This document shows positions 26,575-36,955 of a stretch of 64,000 bases of DNA, piece by piece (the stretch's first letter is position 1; each line of letters opens with the position of its first letter). The DNA comes from Deefgea tanakiae (GTDB lineage: Bacteria > Pseudomonadota > Gammaproteobacteria > Burkholderiales > Chitinibacteraceae). The stretch covers positions 1,488,001-1,552,000 of the forward strand of contig NZ_CP081150.1 of the NCBI RefSeq assembly GCF_019665765.1, written 5' to 3'. The notes under the pieces are model-generated. The model worked only from the letters and a program-made list of their open reading frames with translations, did not search any database and was not told the DNA's origin. Position numbers and translations under genes: made by a program.

Positions 26575-27435
26575 TTATTTACCTTTTGCGTTCTTCACAA
26601 ATTCTTCGAGTTCTTTAAAGGATGGTCGTTCTGAAGAATCGAGGACTTTGCGGCCAAATTCGACTGCCACTTGTGGAGCATAACCATTAAGACTAGCGAT
26701 TAACGTTACTTTAATTGTTAAAAACACTTGGTGGCCTTCAGCCATTTTTGTTTCTAACACATTTGCCAATGGACCAACAAACCCATAAGCCAACCAAATA
26801 CCCATAAACGTACCAACCAATGCAGCACCAATCAACTTACCCAATTCAGATGGGGGCAAATGCAGAGAACCCATCACATGCACAACCCCCATTACTGCAG
26901 CAACGATACCAAACGCCGGCAAACCATCGCCGAGCTTTGCCATCATGCCCGCAGCAACGTGCGCTTCATTGTGATGTGCTTCAATTTCAATATCCATTAA
27001 ATTTTCGATTTCAAAAGCATTTAAGTTGCCGCCGACCATTAAGCGCAAATAATCACAAATGAAGTCGGTAATGTGATGATCATGCGATATTTTGGGATAT
27101 TTTGAAAAGATAGGACTAGCATGGGGGTCTTCAACATCCCCTTCAATTGACATTAAACCTTCTTTCCTGACCTTTGCTAATAGCTCAAATAAACAAGCAA
27201 AAAGATCCATGTAAAAAGTTTTATTAAATGCAGAGCCTTTAAAAATGGTAGGTAATGCTTTACCAAATAACTTCAGACTTTTGGGACTAGCACCCGCAAT
27301 CATGCCACCGATTGCGCCACCAAAAATAATGATAATTTCAGAAGGCTGCCAAAAAACAGCCAAATGGCCACCATGCCAAACATATGCACCCAAAATACAG
27401 ACACACATAAAGATGTAGCCAATAATAACAAACAT
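26575..27435 (-). CDS. motA: Flagellar motor stator protein MotA
   Basis: The 286-residue inner-membrane stator subunit forms the proton channel with MotB. Four membrane segments are visible: residues ~1-20, 28-52, ~170-190 and 200-222. The large cytoplasmic loop between segments 2 and 3 contains the torque-generating charged region and DGLPAFGIVAAVMGVVHVMG, with conserved prolines (PAFG). The C-terminal tail ends LEEFVKNAKGK. It heads a run motA-motB-methyltransferase-HDOD-TrmH. No sigma-28 box was identified in the 82 bases upstream. Confidence 0.96.
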   Translation of the reverse strand: MFVIIGYIFMCVCILGAYVWHGGHLAVFWQPSEIIIIFGGAIGGMIAGASPKSLKLFGKALPTIFKGSAFNKTFYMDLFACLFELLAKVRKEGLMSIEGDVEDPHASPIFSKYPKISHDHHITDFICDYLRLMVGGNLNAFEIENLMDIEIEAHHNEAHVAAGMMAKLGDGLPAFGIVAAVMGVVHVMGSLHLPPSELGKLIGAALVGTFMGIWLAYGFVGPLANVLETKMAEGHQVFLTIKVTLIASLNGYAPQVAVEFGRKVLDSSERPSFKELEEFVKNAKGK

Positions 27436-27517
27436 AAGCTAGCTTCCTAGTTAGCGGTGTTACATCAATAAATATTAAATTATCTACATCATAGAAGCAG
27501 CACTGCGACGTAACAAG

Positions 27518-28096
27518 CTATTCAAACAATATACGTTGTGCAAATGCAGCACGAACAGGAGCAAAAGACACCCTATGCTCCGGTATAGGCCCAAACTCTT
27601 TGAGCGCCTTAAGGTGCAGAGCAGTACCATAGCCTTTATGCTTAGCAAAACCATACTCAGGATAAAGTAAATCAAGCGCGTAAGCTTCAGCATCTCGATT
27701 GACTTTGGCCAAAATAGATGCGGCTGAAATACATTGCTCAGTCGCATCGCCCTTAATAATTGCTCGGCTTGGAATATTCAGAATAGGTGTACGATTGCCG
27801 TCAACCAAAACTTCATCAGGCAAAACAGAGAGCGCAGTCACTGCTCGAGACATTGCCAACATCGTTGCTTGCAATATATTTAACTGATCGATTTCAGTTG
27901 CGGTTGCTGATGCGACGGCCCATGCCACGGATTGAGACATAATTTGAACGGCCAATTTATCGCGTTGCTTTTCAGATAACTTCTTAGAGTCAGCCAAACC
28001 AACAATTGAATGAACATCGGGCAAAATAACAGCAGCTGCAAAAACAGAGCCAACTAAAGGCCCCCTGCCCGCTTCATCAACGCCACAAATTAACAT
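27518..28096 (-). CDS. rnhB: Ribonuclease HII
   Basis: Removes ribonucleotides and RNA from RNA-DNA hybrids. The 192-residue enzyme shows the catalytic [12 protein letters not shown] at residues 6-17 (Asp-Glu pair), [12 protein letters not shown] near 35, VDGNR near 97 and [12 protein letters not shown] near 122 with the third acidic residue. The [10 protein letters not shown] motif near 150 is also typical. Its start overlaps the end of lpxB by seven bases, so it belongs to the lipid A operon transcript. Confidence 0.96.
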   Translation of the reverse strand: MLICGVDEAGRGPLVGSVFAAAVILPDVHSIVGLADSKKLSEKQRDKLAVQIMSQSVAWAVASATATEIDQLNILQATMLAMSRAVTALSVLPDEVLVDGNRTPILNIPSRAIIKGDATEQCISAASILAKVNRDAEAYALDLLYPEYGFAKHKGYGTALHLKALKEFGPIPEHRVSFAPVRAAFAQRILFE

Positions 28097-29271
28097 ACGT
28101 TCGCTTTAGTCAATAATTTAGCTACCGCATCAGCCGCGCGCTCAGCACCATTACATTGCAAACTAAGGTGGTGATGTTCAAATATATCAGACAAATTTGC
28201 AGACAGTACTTTATCGATCAAATAGTTATTGAGTGCTAATGATAAATTTTCTGGTGTAGCTTCTTCTTGCAAAAACTCTGGAACAATAAATTTACCTGAA
28301 ATGATATTTGGCAAACTAACATACGGTAACAAAAATTTTCGTTTAACCATCCGATAAGTGAATGGACTTATTTTATAAGCCACTACAACGGGTCTTTTTG
28401 CCAACATAGCCTCTAAAGCCGCAGTCCCTGATGCCAATAAAATTGCATCTGATGCAGTCATTGCTTCGTGCGCATGTCCAAACATTAAACGCCAGTTTAA
28501 GCCTTGCGCATTAAGACGCCATATTTCATTTTCAAAAATGGTCCGAGTTTCTCTCGTTATTAATGGCACCAACAAAACAATCTTTGGGTGCAACTCCGAC
28601 AATATTATCGCCGTTTTAATGAAGATATCCGCCATCGCCATAACTTCACGCTGCCGACTTCCAGGCAGCATAGCCACAACGACATCATTACTATCAACAT
28701 TTAAAATTTCACGAACTTGAAATTGATTGACCGAGACGGGCATCAAATCAGCCAAGGGATGGCCGACATAAGTCGCGGCAATTTTTTGTTTTTTATAAAT
28801 TTGCTCTTCGAACGGAAGAATCAATAATATGTGTGACACTGCTTTACGAATTTGCTTAATTCGTTCAGGGCGCCAAGCCCAAATAGATGGGCTAACATAG
28901 TGAACGGTGGTAATGCCGGCAATTTTAATTCGTTTCGCTAGGCCAATATTAAAGTCAGGAGCATCAATCGTAATTAATAAATCAGGTTTTTCATTTAATA
29001 TTGCTTTGACCAATCGTTTTCTTAATTTCAATAACTTAGGCAAGTGCTTAACGACTTCAACAATCCCGCCAACCGCTAAAGTTTCCATTGGTTCAATGGA
29101 GTGAGCACCAGCGGCTATCATTTTATGCCCAGCTACTCCGGCAAACTGTGCGTCAGGAAAACGAAGTAGCAGCGACTGAATTAACGCAGAACCTAATAAA
29201 TCACCAGAAGCTTCACCGGCAACAATCGCAATCCGTGGGCCCTTGCCATTAAAAAATAATTGATCGCCCAT
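28090..29271 (-). CDS. lpxB: Lipid-A-disaccharide synthase LpxB
   Basis: Joins UDP-2,3-diacylglucosamine and lipid X to make the lipid A disaccharide at the inner membrane. The 393-residue GT19 enzyme has [14 protein letters not shown] near residue 14. It also has [19 protein letters not shown] near 122, LLPFEEQIY near 150, YVGHPLAD near 167 and the donor-binding [10 protein letters not shown] near 200. [11 protein letters not shown] near 285 follows. It starts five bases after lpxA. Confidence 0.97.
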   Translation of the reverse strand: MGDQLFFNGKGPRIAIVAGEASGDLLGSALIQSLLLRFPDAQFAGVAGHKMIAAGAHSIEPMETLAVGGIVEVVKHLPKLLKLRKRLVKAILNEKPDLLITIDAPDFNIGLAKRIKIAGITTVHYVSPSIWAWRPERIKQIRKAVSHILLILPFEEQIYKKQKIAATYVGHPLADLMPVSVNQFQVREILNVDSNDVVVAMLPGSRQREVMAMADIFIKTAIILSELHPKIVLLVPLITRETRTIFENEIWRLNAQGLNWRLMFGHAHEAMTASDAILLASGTAALEAMLAKRPVVVAYKISPFTYRMVKRKFLLPYVSLPNIISGKFIVPEFLQEEATPENLSLALNNYLIDKVLSANLSDIFEHHHLSLQCNGAERAADAVAKLLTKANVC

Positions 29272-29276
29272 ACGAT

Positions 29277-30053
29277 TTATCGAACGATTCCGCGTTTTGA
29301 TTGATCAAAAAAGTTCACAAAGCACTGAAGCACTGGCATAAATACCGCTTGTTCACGGATAAGATTAACAGCAACCTCGTATGAAGTGCCTTCACGATAC
29401 AAAGTTTTGTATGCTTTTTTAACCGAAGCAATCTCATCCAATGAGAAACCGCGACGCTTCAAGCCTTCAATATTGATACTTCTTGCTGTTGCACGATTAC
29501 CTTCACACATAACAAACGGAGGCAAATCTTGGACGATAATAGAACCACCACCAGCCATCGCATGTTCGCCAATCACACAAAATTGGTGAACAGCCGTTAA
29601 GCCCCCCAAAATTGCATAATCCCCTACAGACACATGACCTGCTAATGTTGCATTGTTTGCAAGTATTACATTACTGCCAACAATGCAATCATGCGCAATA
29701 TGCGCATAAGCCATGACCCAGCAGTTATCCGCAATCGAGGTTAGACCGCGATCTTGAGACGTACCAATCGAAATTGTAACATTTTGGAAAAATGTATTCC
29801 CATTGCCTATCGTTAAGCGAGTTGGTTCAGCATTATATTTTTTATCTTGCGGAACACAACCCACAGAGCAAAACGAGTGAAATGTATTGTTTTCACCAAT
29901 TTGCGTGTGCCCCTCAATTACACAATGTGACTCTACCACAGTACCTGAGGCAATCGTGACATTGGGCCCAACCATTGAATATGCACCAATGATAACGTTA
30001 TCAGCAATAGACGCGCTTAAATCAACAAGTGCGGTAGGATGAATTATTGGCAT
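29277..30053 (-). CDS. lpxA: UDP-N-acetylglucosamine acyltransferase LpxA
   Basis: First step of lipid A synthesis, transfer of a 3-hydroxyacyl chain from ACP to UDP-GlcNAc. The 258-residue protein is a left-handed beta helix of hexapeptide repeats. IHPTALVDLSASIADNVIIG lies at the start. The catalytic His is expected in the HIAHDCIVGSNVILANN region near residue 120, with GGLTAVHQFCVIG near 150. A helical C-terminal domain carries LKRRGFS near 205. It lies 17 bases after fabZ. Confidence 0.97.
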   Translation of the reverse strand: MPIIHPTALVDLSASIADNVIIGAYSMVGPNVTIASGTVVESHCVIEGHTQIGENNTFHSFCSVGCVPQDKKYNAEPTRLTIGNGNTFFQNVTISIGTSQDRGLTSIADNCWVMAYAHIAHDCIVGSNVILANNATLAGHVSVGDYAILGGLTAVHQFCVIGEHAMAGGGSIIVQDLPPFVMCEGNRATARSINIEGLKRRGFSLDEIASVKKAYKTLYREGTSYEVAVNLIREQAVFMPVLQCFVNFFDQSKRGIVR

Positions 30054-30070
30054 TAAATTAATCTATAGAA

Positions 30071-30517
30071 TTAAAGAACTTCACGCTGTGCGCACATCAA
30101 ATCAGCCTCGCAAGCTAATTCATCGCCAACATAAGCTTTGGCAACATACTTCCAAATCCCACGTTTAGAAGCAATAATTTCAGCCTTTAAAATTAATTGA
30201 TCCCCAGGCACAACCTGTCGTTTGAAGCGTGCATTATCAATGCCGGCATAAAACAAAATTGTATTCTCTGACGGAGCAGGAACAATACTCTTAAATGTTA
30301 AAATACCAGCAGCTTGCGCTAGTGCCTCTAAAATCAAAACACCTGGCATTACCGGATATTTTGGAAAGTGCCCCTGAAAAAAAGGCTCATTCATTGACAC
30401 GTTTTTAAGGGCAACGACTGATTTGTTTGGTTCTAATTCCAACACACGATCAACCAACAAAAAAGGATAACGGTGCGGCAAATGACGCATAATTTCATTA
30501 ATATCAATCTGTTCCAT
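30071..30517 (-). CDS. fabZ: 3-hydroxyacyl-ACP dehydratase FabZ
   Basis: Dehydrates 3-hydroxyacyl-ACP in fatty acid elongation. The 148-residue hot-dog-fold enzyme shows [20 protein letters not shown] (active-site His in LPHRYPF near residue 17). [23 protein letters not shown] near 45-65 holds the catalytic Glu. [12 protein letters not shown] lies near 97. Its start overlaps lpxD by 14 bases. Confidence 0.97.
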   Translation of the reverse strand: MEQIDINEIMRHLPHRYPFLLVDRVLELEPNKSVVALKNVSMNEPFFQGHFPKYPVMPGVLILEALAQAAGILTFKSIVPAPSENTILFYAGIDNARFKRQVVPGDQLILKAEIIASKRGIWKYVAKAYVGDELACEADLMCAQREVL

Positions 30518-31568
30518 TTTCTTCTCCCTGCTGTTTCATACCACTAAGCACGCTGTTTTTTTCAATTTTTCTAATTCGCTTCGCCATTTCATCTAGACGG
30601 CGATAATGCATACTATTCCGAGCCCAAGTCGAATACGGCATCGTAGGAACACCACTAGCATAAACTCCAGGTTCAGTTAAGGAGTTTGGGGTGCCACTAC
30701 CAGACAACAAAGTAATACCATTGGCGATTTCAATATGCCCGGCAATTAGAACTCCACCACCAATGAGGCAATTAGCACCGATTGTTGTTGAACCAGCAAC
30801 CCCAGCACAACCAGCCATTGCAGTATGTGCACCAATTTTTACGTTATGCGCAATTTGAATTAAGTTATCAAGACGCACACCGTCTGAAATAATCGTGTCA
30901 TCAAGTGCACCACGATCTATCGTTGTATTGGCGCCTATTTCAACATTAGAACCAATAATTACTTTGCCAATTTGTTGAATCTTTTCCCAGCTTTTACCAT
31001 TCCAAGCATTACCGAAACCATCAGAACCAATAACGGCTCCACTGTGAATCTCTGTAGAGTCCCCAATTACGCAATCAGAATAAATGACAACGCGAGGATG
31101 AATTCTGCAATTGGAGCCAATGGTTACATTTTCCCCAATTACAGTACCTGATTCAATTATAGTACCGGGCCCGACAAAGGAGCCTGACTCAACAACCACA
31201 TATGCACCAATTTCAGCGCTAGAATCAATGTCCGCTGAATTATGAATCACACACGTTGGATGACGACTTTCACAAGATTTGCGCCTAGGGAACAATACAT
31301 TGAGCGATCTCGACACAAACAGCTGAGGATCTTTCACCACAACCTGTGTACACGCATATTTTGCATTGAATTGCTTCACTACCAGTGCGGATGCTTTACA
31401 AGAGGCTACTTTGTCAGAATATTTTGTTGCCGTATAAAAAGATAGATCACCAAATTCAGCAGAATCTAGCGAGGCTATTGATGTGACTTCAACATCATCC
31501 CCGATAATCTCACCACCAAACCGCTTGACTAGCTCTGTCAATTTTGCAGCCACAGCTGAATTAGCCAT
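30504..31568 (-). CDS. lpxD: UDP-3-O-acylglucosamine N-acyltransferase LpxD
   Basis: Adds the second hydroxyacyl chain in lipid A synthesis. The 354-residue protein has an N-terminal uridine-binding domain (residues ~1-100; [12 protein letters not shown] near 40). A long left-handed beta helix follows: [19 protein letters not shown] near 115, [19 protein letters not shown] near 180, and [11 protein letters not shown] near 215 with the catalytic His in [13 protein letters not shown] near 240. A C-terminal helix follows. It sits two bases after ompH. Confidence 0.97.
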   Translation of the reverse strand: MANSAVAAKLTELVKRFGGEIIGDDVEVTSIASLDSAEFGDLSFYTATKYSDKVASCKASALVVKQFNAKYACTQVVVKDPQLFVSRSLNVLFPRRKSCESRHPTCVIHNSADIDSSAEIGAYVVVESGSFVGPGTIIESGTVIGENVTIGSNCRIHPRVVIYSDCVIGDSTEIHSGAVIGSDGFGNAWNGKSWEKIQQIGKVIIGSNVEIGANTTIDRGALDDTIISDGVRLDNLIQIAHNVKIGAHTAMAGCAGVAGSTTIGANCLIGGGVLIAGHIEIANGITLLSGSGTPNSLTEPGVYASGVPTMPYSTWARNSMHYRRLDEMAKRIRKIEKNSVLSGMKQQGEENGTD

Positions 31569-31570
31569 AT

Positions 31571-32056
31571 TTATTTATCAGCCAATAGTTTAAGAACTTT
31601 GTCAGTGATGTCTATTTTAGGATTTCTATATACAGGATCCTGTATGACGACATCCAGTTTTTCAGCTTCAGCAACAGTGCGAATAGCAAAATTAACCCGT
31701 TCTTGCAACCCGGCCATTTCTTCATTGCGACGCGTATTTAAGTCTTCATTAATTTCGCGTTGCATGCGTTGAAAATCTTGGTTCAACTTAACTAATTCCC
31801 GTTCTTTAACACGACGATCAGCCTCAACAAGCGTATTTTTGTCGAGCATTTGTTGCAATGCTTTGCCTTGCGCAGAAAATCTCTGCAATTCAATTCTTTT
31901 CGGCTCGAATTCTTTTTCTAATTTTTTAGTTGCGCGAACTGCGGGAGCTGCCTCCCTAAGAATACGCTGAATATCAACGACAGAAACCTTAGTATCTGCA
32001 AAGGCAGAGATTGATGAAAGAAACAGCAATATAGGAATAATTTTAGATAGCTTCAT
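31571..32056 (-). CDS. ompH: Periplasmic chaperone OmpH/Skp
   Basis: Holdase chaperone that carries unfolded outer-membrane proteins to BamA. From the ATG at 32056 the product is 161 residues. It has a signal peptide (MKLSKIIPILLFLSSISAFA) then VSVVDIQRILREAAPA, and long coiled-coil arms (residues ~40-125) with many charged heptads. The short C-terminal strand VVIQDPVYRNPKIDIT is typical. A GTG at 32068 would add four residues. It lies between bamA and lpxD, the usual place. Confidence 0.93.
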   Translation of the reverse strand: MKLSKIIPILLFLSSISAFADTKVSVVDIQRILREAAPAVRATKKLEKEFEPKRIELQRFSAQGKALQQMLDKNTLVEADRRVKERELVKLNQDFQRMQREINEDLNTRRNEEMAGLQERVNFAIRTVAEAEKLDVVIQDPVYRNPKIDITDKVLKLLADK

Positions 32057-32070
32057 CACGTATCTCACTT

Positions 32071-34365
32071 TTAAAAAATTTGCCCAATCTGAAACTGTAC
32101 ACTTTGTTTTTTCGCGTCAGCAGCCGCATTAATAGGATGAGCATATATTAGTTTGAGAGGACCAATTGGAGAAATCCACGTAAAGCCGACTCCAGCAGAT
32201 TGCTGCAACGAAGTTAAGTCAATAGTCTGGTCATATACCCAGATATTACCTGCATCGTAAAAAGCACTCAACCTCATTGACTTATCGTCTTTCATTCCAG
32301 GTACAGGAATAAAAACTTCAAAATTATTAACAAATCGAGTCGAGCCTCCCATGCTATTACCTGTGTTATCCATCGGCCCTAGACTGCCTGATTTATAGCC
32401 GCGCACCGAATTAACGCCACCGGCATAAAAGTTTTTATAAAATGGATAGTCATCACTACCTGCATAAACACCACCGTAACCCAATTCAATATTCCACATA
32501 AATGTGTATGGTTTTTTTGTTGGCAATGAGTAGAAATATTGGCTTTGGAAATTTAATTTATAATAATTAATATCGGACGGTGGCACACCGATTTCAGCAG
32601 AGGTCTTTAACATTAAACCTTTCGTTGGAAATACCGCCGAATCTCGCGAGTCAGTCCCCCAATTAGCACCTATAGAATACACTTTTGTAGAATCACCATA
32701 TTCTTTAACATAATCTAGGACATAAGAAGGCGAATCAATCGTCGTTTCAAACTTCATATCCTCATAATTCAAACTAAGACCAATTGAATTATACTCAGTC
32801 GTTGGCATCCCAAAATTAAAGCCAAGACCTTTGGATGAAATTTTATATTGGCCTAAATCCATTTCGCCTGGGTCAGTATCACGAAGATATGCAGTCCATC
32901 CAAAAGAGACTCCATCTGGAGTTGCATATGGATTATTCATACTCAACGAAAGTACTTTTGAAGCAGAACTCGTATTAATGTCAGCAGCAAAACGCTTGCC
33001 TGTTCCTAAGAAATTAGCCTGTGAGACAGACGCTTGAAAAATTGCGCCCTCACCCTGCCCATATCCCACACCAAAATTTAAATTTCCCGTTTTCTTTTCA
33101 ACAACATTTATATTTACATCAACTAAATCAACGCTTTCAGGAACAACTGGGGTATCAATATTAACTTCACTAAAGAAATCCAATTGCTGTAAGCGTTCTT
33201 TACTGCGCTTTATTTTAGCTAAGTCATATGGTGCCGACTCCATTTGGCGCACTTCTCGACGCAGAACCTGATCTTTAGTTAAATTATTGCCATAAATATT
33301 AATACGGCGCACAGAAGTAGTCTTACCTGGATCGATAAAAAAAGTGAACGCAACAGTTTTATTTTCTTCATCGATTGTTGGCACCGCATTTACATTTGGA
33401 AATGCATACCCTTCAACCCCAAGTCTTTCAATAATTGCTGCAGTTGATTTATTAATACTATCACGAGAAAAAACCTCGCCTTGCTCGGCGGCCACTAAGT
33501 TTTCTAATTCAGAAATCGGCAGTGAAAAATTACCTGCGAAGGTAACTTCACCAGTCCTGTATAAATCGCCTTCACGTAAATTTACAGTTAGAAACATATC
33601 GGCTTTATCTTCAGACAAAGCGACTTGTGTTGACTCAATAACAAAATTTAAATATCCACTATCCAAGTAGAGTGATTTAATCGACTCTAAGTCACCACTA
33701 AATTTTTGCTTTGAGTACTGATCTGATTTGGTATACCAAGTCATCCATGTTGGTGTCGTAAGTGACATCCGTGCAATCAGTTCAGACTGCGAATAGACTT
33801 TATTGCCAACGAAATTAATAGCCTTAATTTTCGCTACATCACCCTCAGTGATATCAATTTGAATGCCGACTCGATTTCTATCCAGCTTAGTTACCGTTGT
33901 TTTAACATCAACGGAATATCGACCACGAGAGTAGTACTGTTGCTTTAATTCATTCACTGCAGCATCCAATACTTCTTGCTGAAAAATTCGTCCTTCAGCT
34001 AAATTCTGCCCCTTGAATGCCGCTTTAACTTGGTCTTTTTCCAGCATTTTAGAGCCATTCACATTGATCTGTGCGACAGTCGGGCGCTCTTCAACCGTAA
34101 TTACAATTATATTTTTATCAACCTCGATGCGGATATCATCAAAGAAGCCCGTAGCAAATAAAGCGCGAATTGCTTCACTAGCCTGTGCTTCATCAAAACG
34201 ATCGCCTACCTTCACATTTAAATAATTAAATACAGTGCCTGGATCAGTTCTTTGCAAACCTTCAACTCGGATATCTTGAACAGTAATCGGATCAAAAGCT
34301 TGTGCCGCAAGACTTAGGCTGGCAAATGCTGCAGCAAGCAGCACATACATTGATTTAAATTTCAT
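32071..34365 (-). CDS. bamA: Outer-membrane protein assembly factor BamA
   Basis: Core of the BAM complex that inserts beta-barrel proteins in the outer membrane. From the ATG at 34365 the product is about 764 residues, with a signal peptide ending AAQA. Five POTRA domains span about residues 22-420 (first: ITVQDIRVEGLQRTDPG; fourth/fifth: GKTTSVRRINIYGNN near 335). A 16-stranded barrel follows, with the conserved loop 6 motif VRGYKSGSLGP near 660. The C terminus ends in aromatic Phe (QFQIGQIF), the barrel signal. A TTG at 34380 is a weaker alternative start. Confidence 0.97.
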   Translation of the reverse strand: MKFKSMYVLLAAAFASLSLAAQAFDPITVQDIRVEGLQRTDPGTVFNYLNVKVGDRFDEAQASEAIRALFATGFFDDIRIEVDKNIIVITVEERPTVAQINVNGSKMLEKDQVKAAFKGQNLAEGRIFQQEVLDAAVNELKQQYYSRGRYSVDVKTTVTKLDRNRVGIQIDITEGDVAKIKAINFVGNKVYSQSELIARMSLTTPTWMTWYTKSDQYSKQKFSGDLESIKSLYLDSGYLNFVIESTQVALSEDKADMFLTVNLREGDLYRTGEVTFAGNFSLPISELENLVAAEQGEVFSRDSINKSTAAIIERLGVEGYAFPNVNAVPTIDEENKTVAFTFFIDPGKTTSVRRINIYGNNLTKDQVLRREVRQMESAPYDLAKIKRSKERLQQLDFFSEVNIDTPVVPESVDLVDVNINVVEKKTGNLNFGVGYGQGEGAIFQASVSQANFLGTGKRFAADINTSSASKVLSLSMNNPYATPDGVSFGWTAYLRDTDPGEMDLGQYKISSKGLGFNFGMPTTEYNSIGLSLNYEDMKFETTIDSPSYVLDYVKEYGDSTKVYSIGANWGTDSRDSAVFPTKGLMLKTSAEIGVPPSDINYYKLNFQSQYFYSLPTKKPYTFMWNIELGYGGVYAGSDDYPFYKNFYAGGVNSVRGYKSGSLGPMDNTGNSMGGSTRFVNNFEVFIPVPGMKDDKSMRLSAFYDAGNIWVYDQTIDLTSLQQSAGVGFTWISPIGPLKLIYAHPINAAADAKKQSVQFQIGQIF

Positions 34366-34391
34366 TGGTCCATTCGTCAACAGGTTAGAGA

Positions 34392-35738
34392 TTAGCCGAG
34401 GCCAAACAAGAAGCGATTAGCATCGTTAAAGAGTGCTAAAGCCATTAACAAGAGCAGTAAAGCCATTCCTACTTTTTGCATACTTAGCGCAAGCCATTCT
34501 GGAAGCGTACGCCCAGTTACTAATTCGTAGCCATGATACAGTAAATGGCCACCATCCAAAATTGGTATTGGCATCAAATTAAGCACACCAAGGCTTAAGC
34601 TAATTAGTGCCAAAGCGTTCAGATAGCTAACCCAACCCATGGCAGCGCTTTGTCCTGCAAAGTCAGCGATACCCAGCGGCCCACTAATCTGTTTGGGAGA
34701 TAAAGCACCTACAAGCATTTTACCAAACATTTTTACGGTTAAAATCGATAGATCGTAGGTTTTAATCACCCCTTCTAAAAGTGCATCAATTGGCGAAAGC
34801 CGGACAATCTGTTGCATCGATTTATAAAGCTCTTCGTCATTACTAGGACTAACACCAATACGGCCTACTTTTACACCATTACTCTCAACAGAATCAGGCG
34901 TAATTTCTAAATCAATAAGTTGCTGCCCCCGGCGAATCACAATTGCCGTTGCTTGACCAGGGCGGGCTGAAACCTCTTGCTGAAATTCAGACCAAGTATT
35001 AAGTTTTTTATCATTGACAGCGACGATCCAATCACCAATTTTTAAGCCCGCTCGATCTGCTGCACTTTTTGCCTGCACATAGGCAATCTCATTGGTCACG
35101 GCAAAGGGTGATAAACCTAAGCGACCCAATATTTTTTGATCAAACTCTGCGGCGGTGATTTTCTCTAAATCTAATAAGTACTGTCTCGATTGGCCATCTT
35201 TGGACTTTGCCTCGATAGAAACTTCTGCTTGGCCTGCGGCAGAAAATAAACTCATCTGCACTTGTTCCCAACTCGTTACCTTACCAGCATTAACATTGGT
35301 AATCAGATCTCCAGAATGTAGCCCAGCTTTTGCAGCCACACTTTCTGGAACAACAGAAGCAATGATTGGTTTTAATGTAACCACACCATAAGCATACAAT
35401 CCTGCATAAACGATCGCTGCAAACAATAAATTGATTAATGGCCCCGCCAATGCAATCGCCATTTTTTTAATAGGATGCTGGGTATTGAAAGCATAATGAC
35501 GCAATTCCGAAGCGACTGGCGCTTCAGATTCGTCCAACATTTTAACAAAACCACCCAATGGAATTGCGGCAATTTGCCACGTTGTCTGCCCACGTTTCCA
35601 TTGGTAAATGGGTTTACCAAAACCAATAGAGAAAGTTAACACACCAACGCCACATCGCCGAGCCACCCAATAGTGCCCATACTCATGAATGAAAACGAGT
35701 AAGCCTATGGCAAATACAAAAGCAAAAAAAGTCAGCAT
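34392..35738 (-). CDS. rseP: Site-2 intramembrane metalloprotease RseP
   Basis: Cleaves anti-sigma factor and remnant signal peptides within the membrane. The 448-residue protein has the zinc motif FIHEYGHYWVARRCG at residues 17-31 in the first helix and the PLGGFVKM motif near 62. Two PDZ domains lie about 110-190 and 205-285 (KAGLHSGDLITNVN and RAGLKIGDWIVAVN). The second zinc site LMPIPILDGGHLLYH lies near 390. It overlaps dxr by seven bases and precedes bamA, the standard order. Confidence 0.96.
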   Translation of the reverse strand: MLTFFAFVFAIGLLVFIHEYGHYWVARRCGVGVLTFSIGFGKPIYQWKRGQTTWQIAAIPLGGFVKMLDESEAPVASELRHYAFNTQHPIKKMAIALAGPLINLLFAAIVYAGLYAYGVVTLKPIIASVVPESVAAKAGLHSGDLITNVNAGKVTSWEQVQMSLFSAAGQAEVSIEAKSKDGQSRQYLLDLEKITAAEFDQKILGRLGLSPFAVTNEIAYVQAKSAADRAGLKIGDWIVAVNDKKLNTWSEFQQEVSARPGQATAIVIRRGQQLIDLEITPDSVESNGVKVGRIGVSPSNDEELYKSMQQIVRLSPIDALLEGVIKTYDLSILTVKMFGKMLVGALSPKQISGPLGIADFAGQSAAMGWVSYLNALALISLSLGVLNLMPIPILDGGHLLYHGYELVTGRTLPEWLALSMQKVGMALLLLLMALALFNDANRFLFGLG

Positions 35739-36940
35739 GACGTTAACTTACGCTCAATATACTGCACAGCAAAAGCACGCGACTGCGAATCTGCATCAAG
35801 CAACTCATCAATACTTTGATAGGGAAGTATAGATAATTGACTCAGAGCAGACTCAATCACCATTGGAATTTCAGTAAATTTAATTTTTTCATTTAAAAAA
35901 GCCTCGACAGCAATTTCATTGGCAGCATTGAGAACCGCCGGCGCAGCGCCGCCTTCTTTTAAAGCTGCAAAGGCCAACCCTAGGCAGGGAAAGCGCGCAA
36001 AATCCGGAGGGCTAAAATCCAAACGCCCGATAGCGAACAAGTCCAAAGCTTTTACACCCGCATCAATACGCTCAGGATAAGCCAAACCATAGGCAATGGG
36101 CGTGCGCATATCTGGCGAACCTAATTGCGCCAAAACTGAACCATCACGATATTGCACCATAGAATGAACAACACTTTGCGGATGAACAACCACTTGAATT
36201 TGTTCTGCGGGCGCATTAAATAGCCAGCGCGCCTCAATCACTTCCAAGCCTTTGTTCATCATGCTGGCAGAATCAACCGATATTTTTCGCCCCATAGACC
36301 AATTTGGGTGCTTTACTGCTTCGGCAACTGTAATTTGAGAAAAGGTTTCAATTTCGCGTGTACGAAATGGTCCACCCGAGGCCGTTAGCAAAATACGCTC
36401 AATACCAACTTCACTGAGTGAAGATTGGTAGGGCTTTTCACGATACGACTCAGGCAAGGCTTGAAAAATGGCATTGTGTTCGCTATCGATTGGCAGCAAC
36501 ACGCAGCCTGAATGTGATGCAGCATCCATAAAAAGCTGACCAGCCAAAACCAGTGTCTCTTTATTTGCAAGGAGTACTCGCTTAGATGCCTTGGCTGCTG
36601 CTAGTGTTGCTGACATACCCGCAGCCCCAACAATTGCAGCCATGACGGTTGTTACTTCTGGCGCCACAGAAATATCAACCAAAGCCTGTGCACCAAAACT
36701 GACATGAGTTTCAATCCCACGTAAACGAAGACCTTGGCTCAATAGCTCGGCATTAACCTCATCCAATACAACTGCATGTTTTGGACGATGCACTTCACAA
36801 GCCGCGATTAATTTATCAATCTGCGTTGCAGCGCTTAATGCATAGACTTGATAACGCTCTGGATGACGCAAAATCACATCCAGCGTATTAGTACCAATAC
36901 TGCCAGTTGCACCCAATACGGTCACAATTTGTTGCTGCAT
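35732..36940 (-). CDS. dxr: 1-deoxy-D-xylulose-5-phosphate reductoisomerase
   Basis: Second step of the MEP isoprenoid pathway, converting DXP to MEP with NADPH. The product is 402 residues from the ATG at 36940. The NADPH-binding VTVLGATGSIGTNTLD is at the N terminus, with LLANKETLVLAG near 120. LLPIDSEHNAIFQ near 145 has the metal-ligand residues. ASGGPFR near 185, KHPNWSMGRKISVDSASMMNKG near 210 and HPQSVVHSMVQY near 255 complete the match. A TTG three codons upstream is possible but less likely. Confidence 0.97.
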   Translation of the reverse strand: MQQQIVTVLGATGSIGTNTLDVILRHPERYQVYALSAATQIDKLIAACEVHRPKHAVVLDEVNAELLSQGLRLRGIETHVSFGAQALVDISVAPEVTTVMAAIVGAAGMSATLAAAKASKRVLLANKETLVLAGQLFMDAASHSGCVLLPIDSEHNAIFQALPESYREKPYQSSLSEVGIERILLTASGGPFRTREIETFSQITVAEAVKHPNWSMGRKISVDSASMMNKGLEVIEARWLFNAPAEQIQVVVHPQSVVHSMVQYRDGSVLAQLGSPDMRTPIAYGLAYPERIDAGVKALDLFAIGRLDFSPPDFARFPCLGLAFAALKEGGAAPAVLNAANEIAVEAFLNEKIKFTEIPMVIESALSQLSILPYQSIDELLDADSQSRAFAVQYIERKLTSC

Positions 36941-36955
36941 AATTTTCAATCGCTT

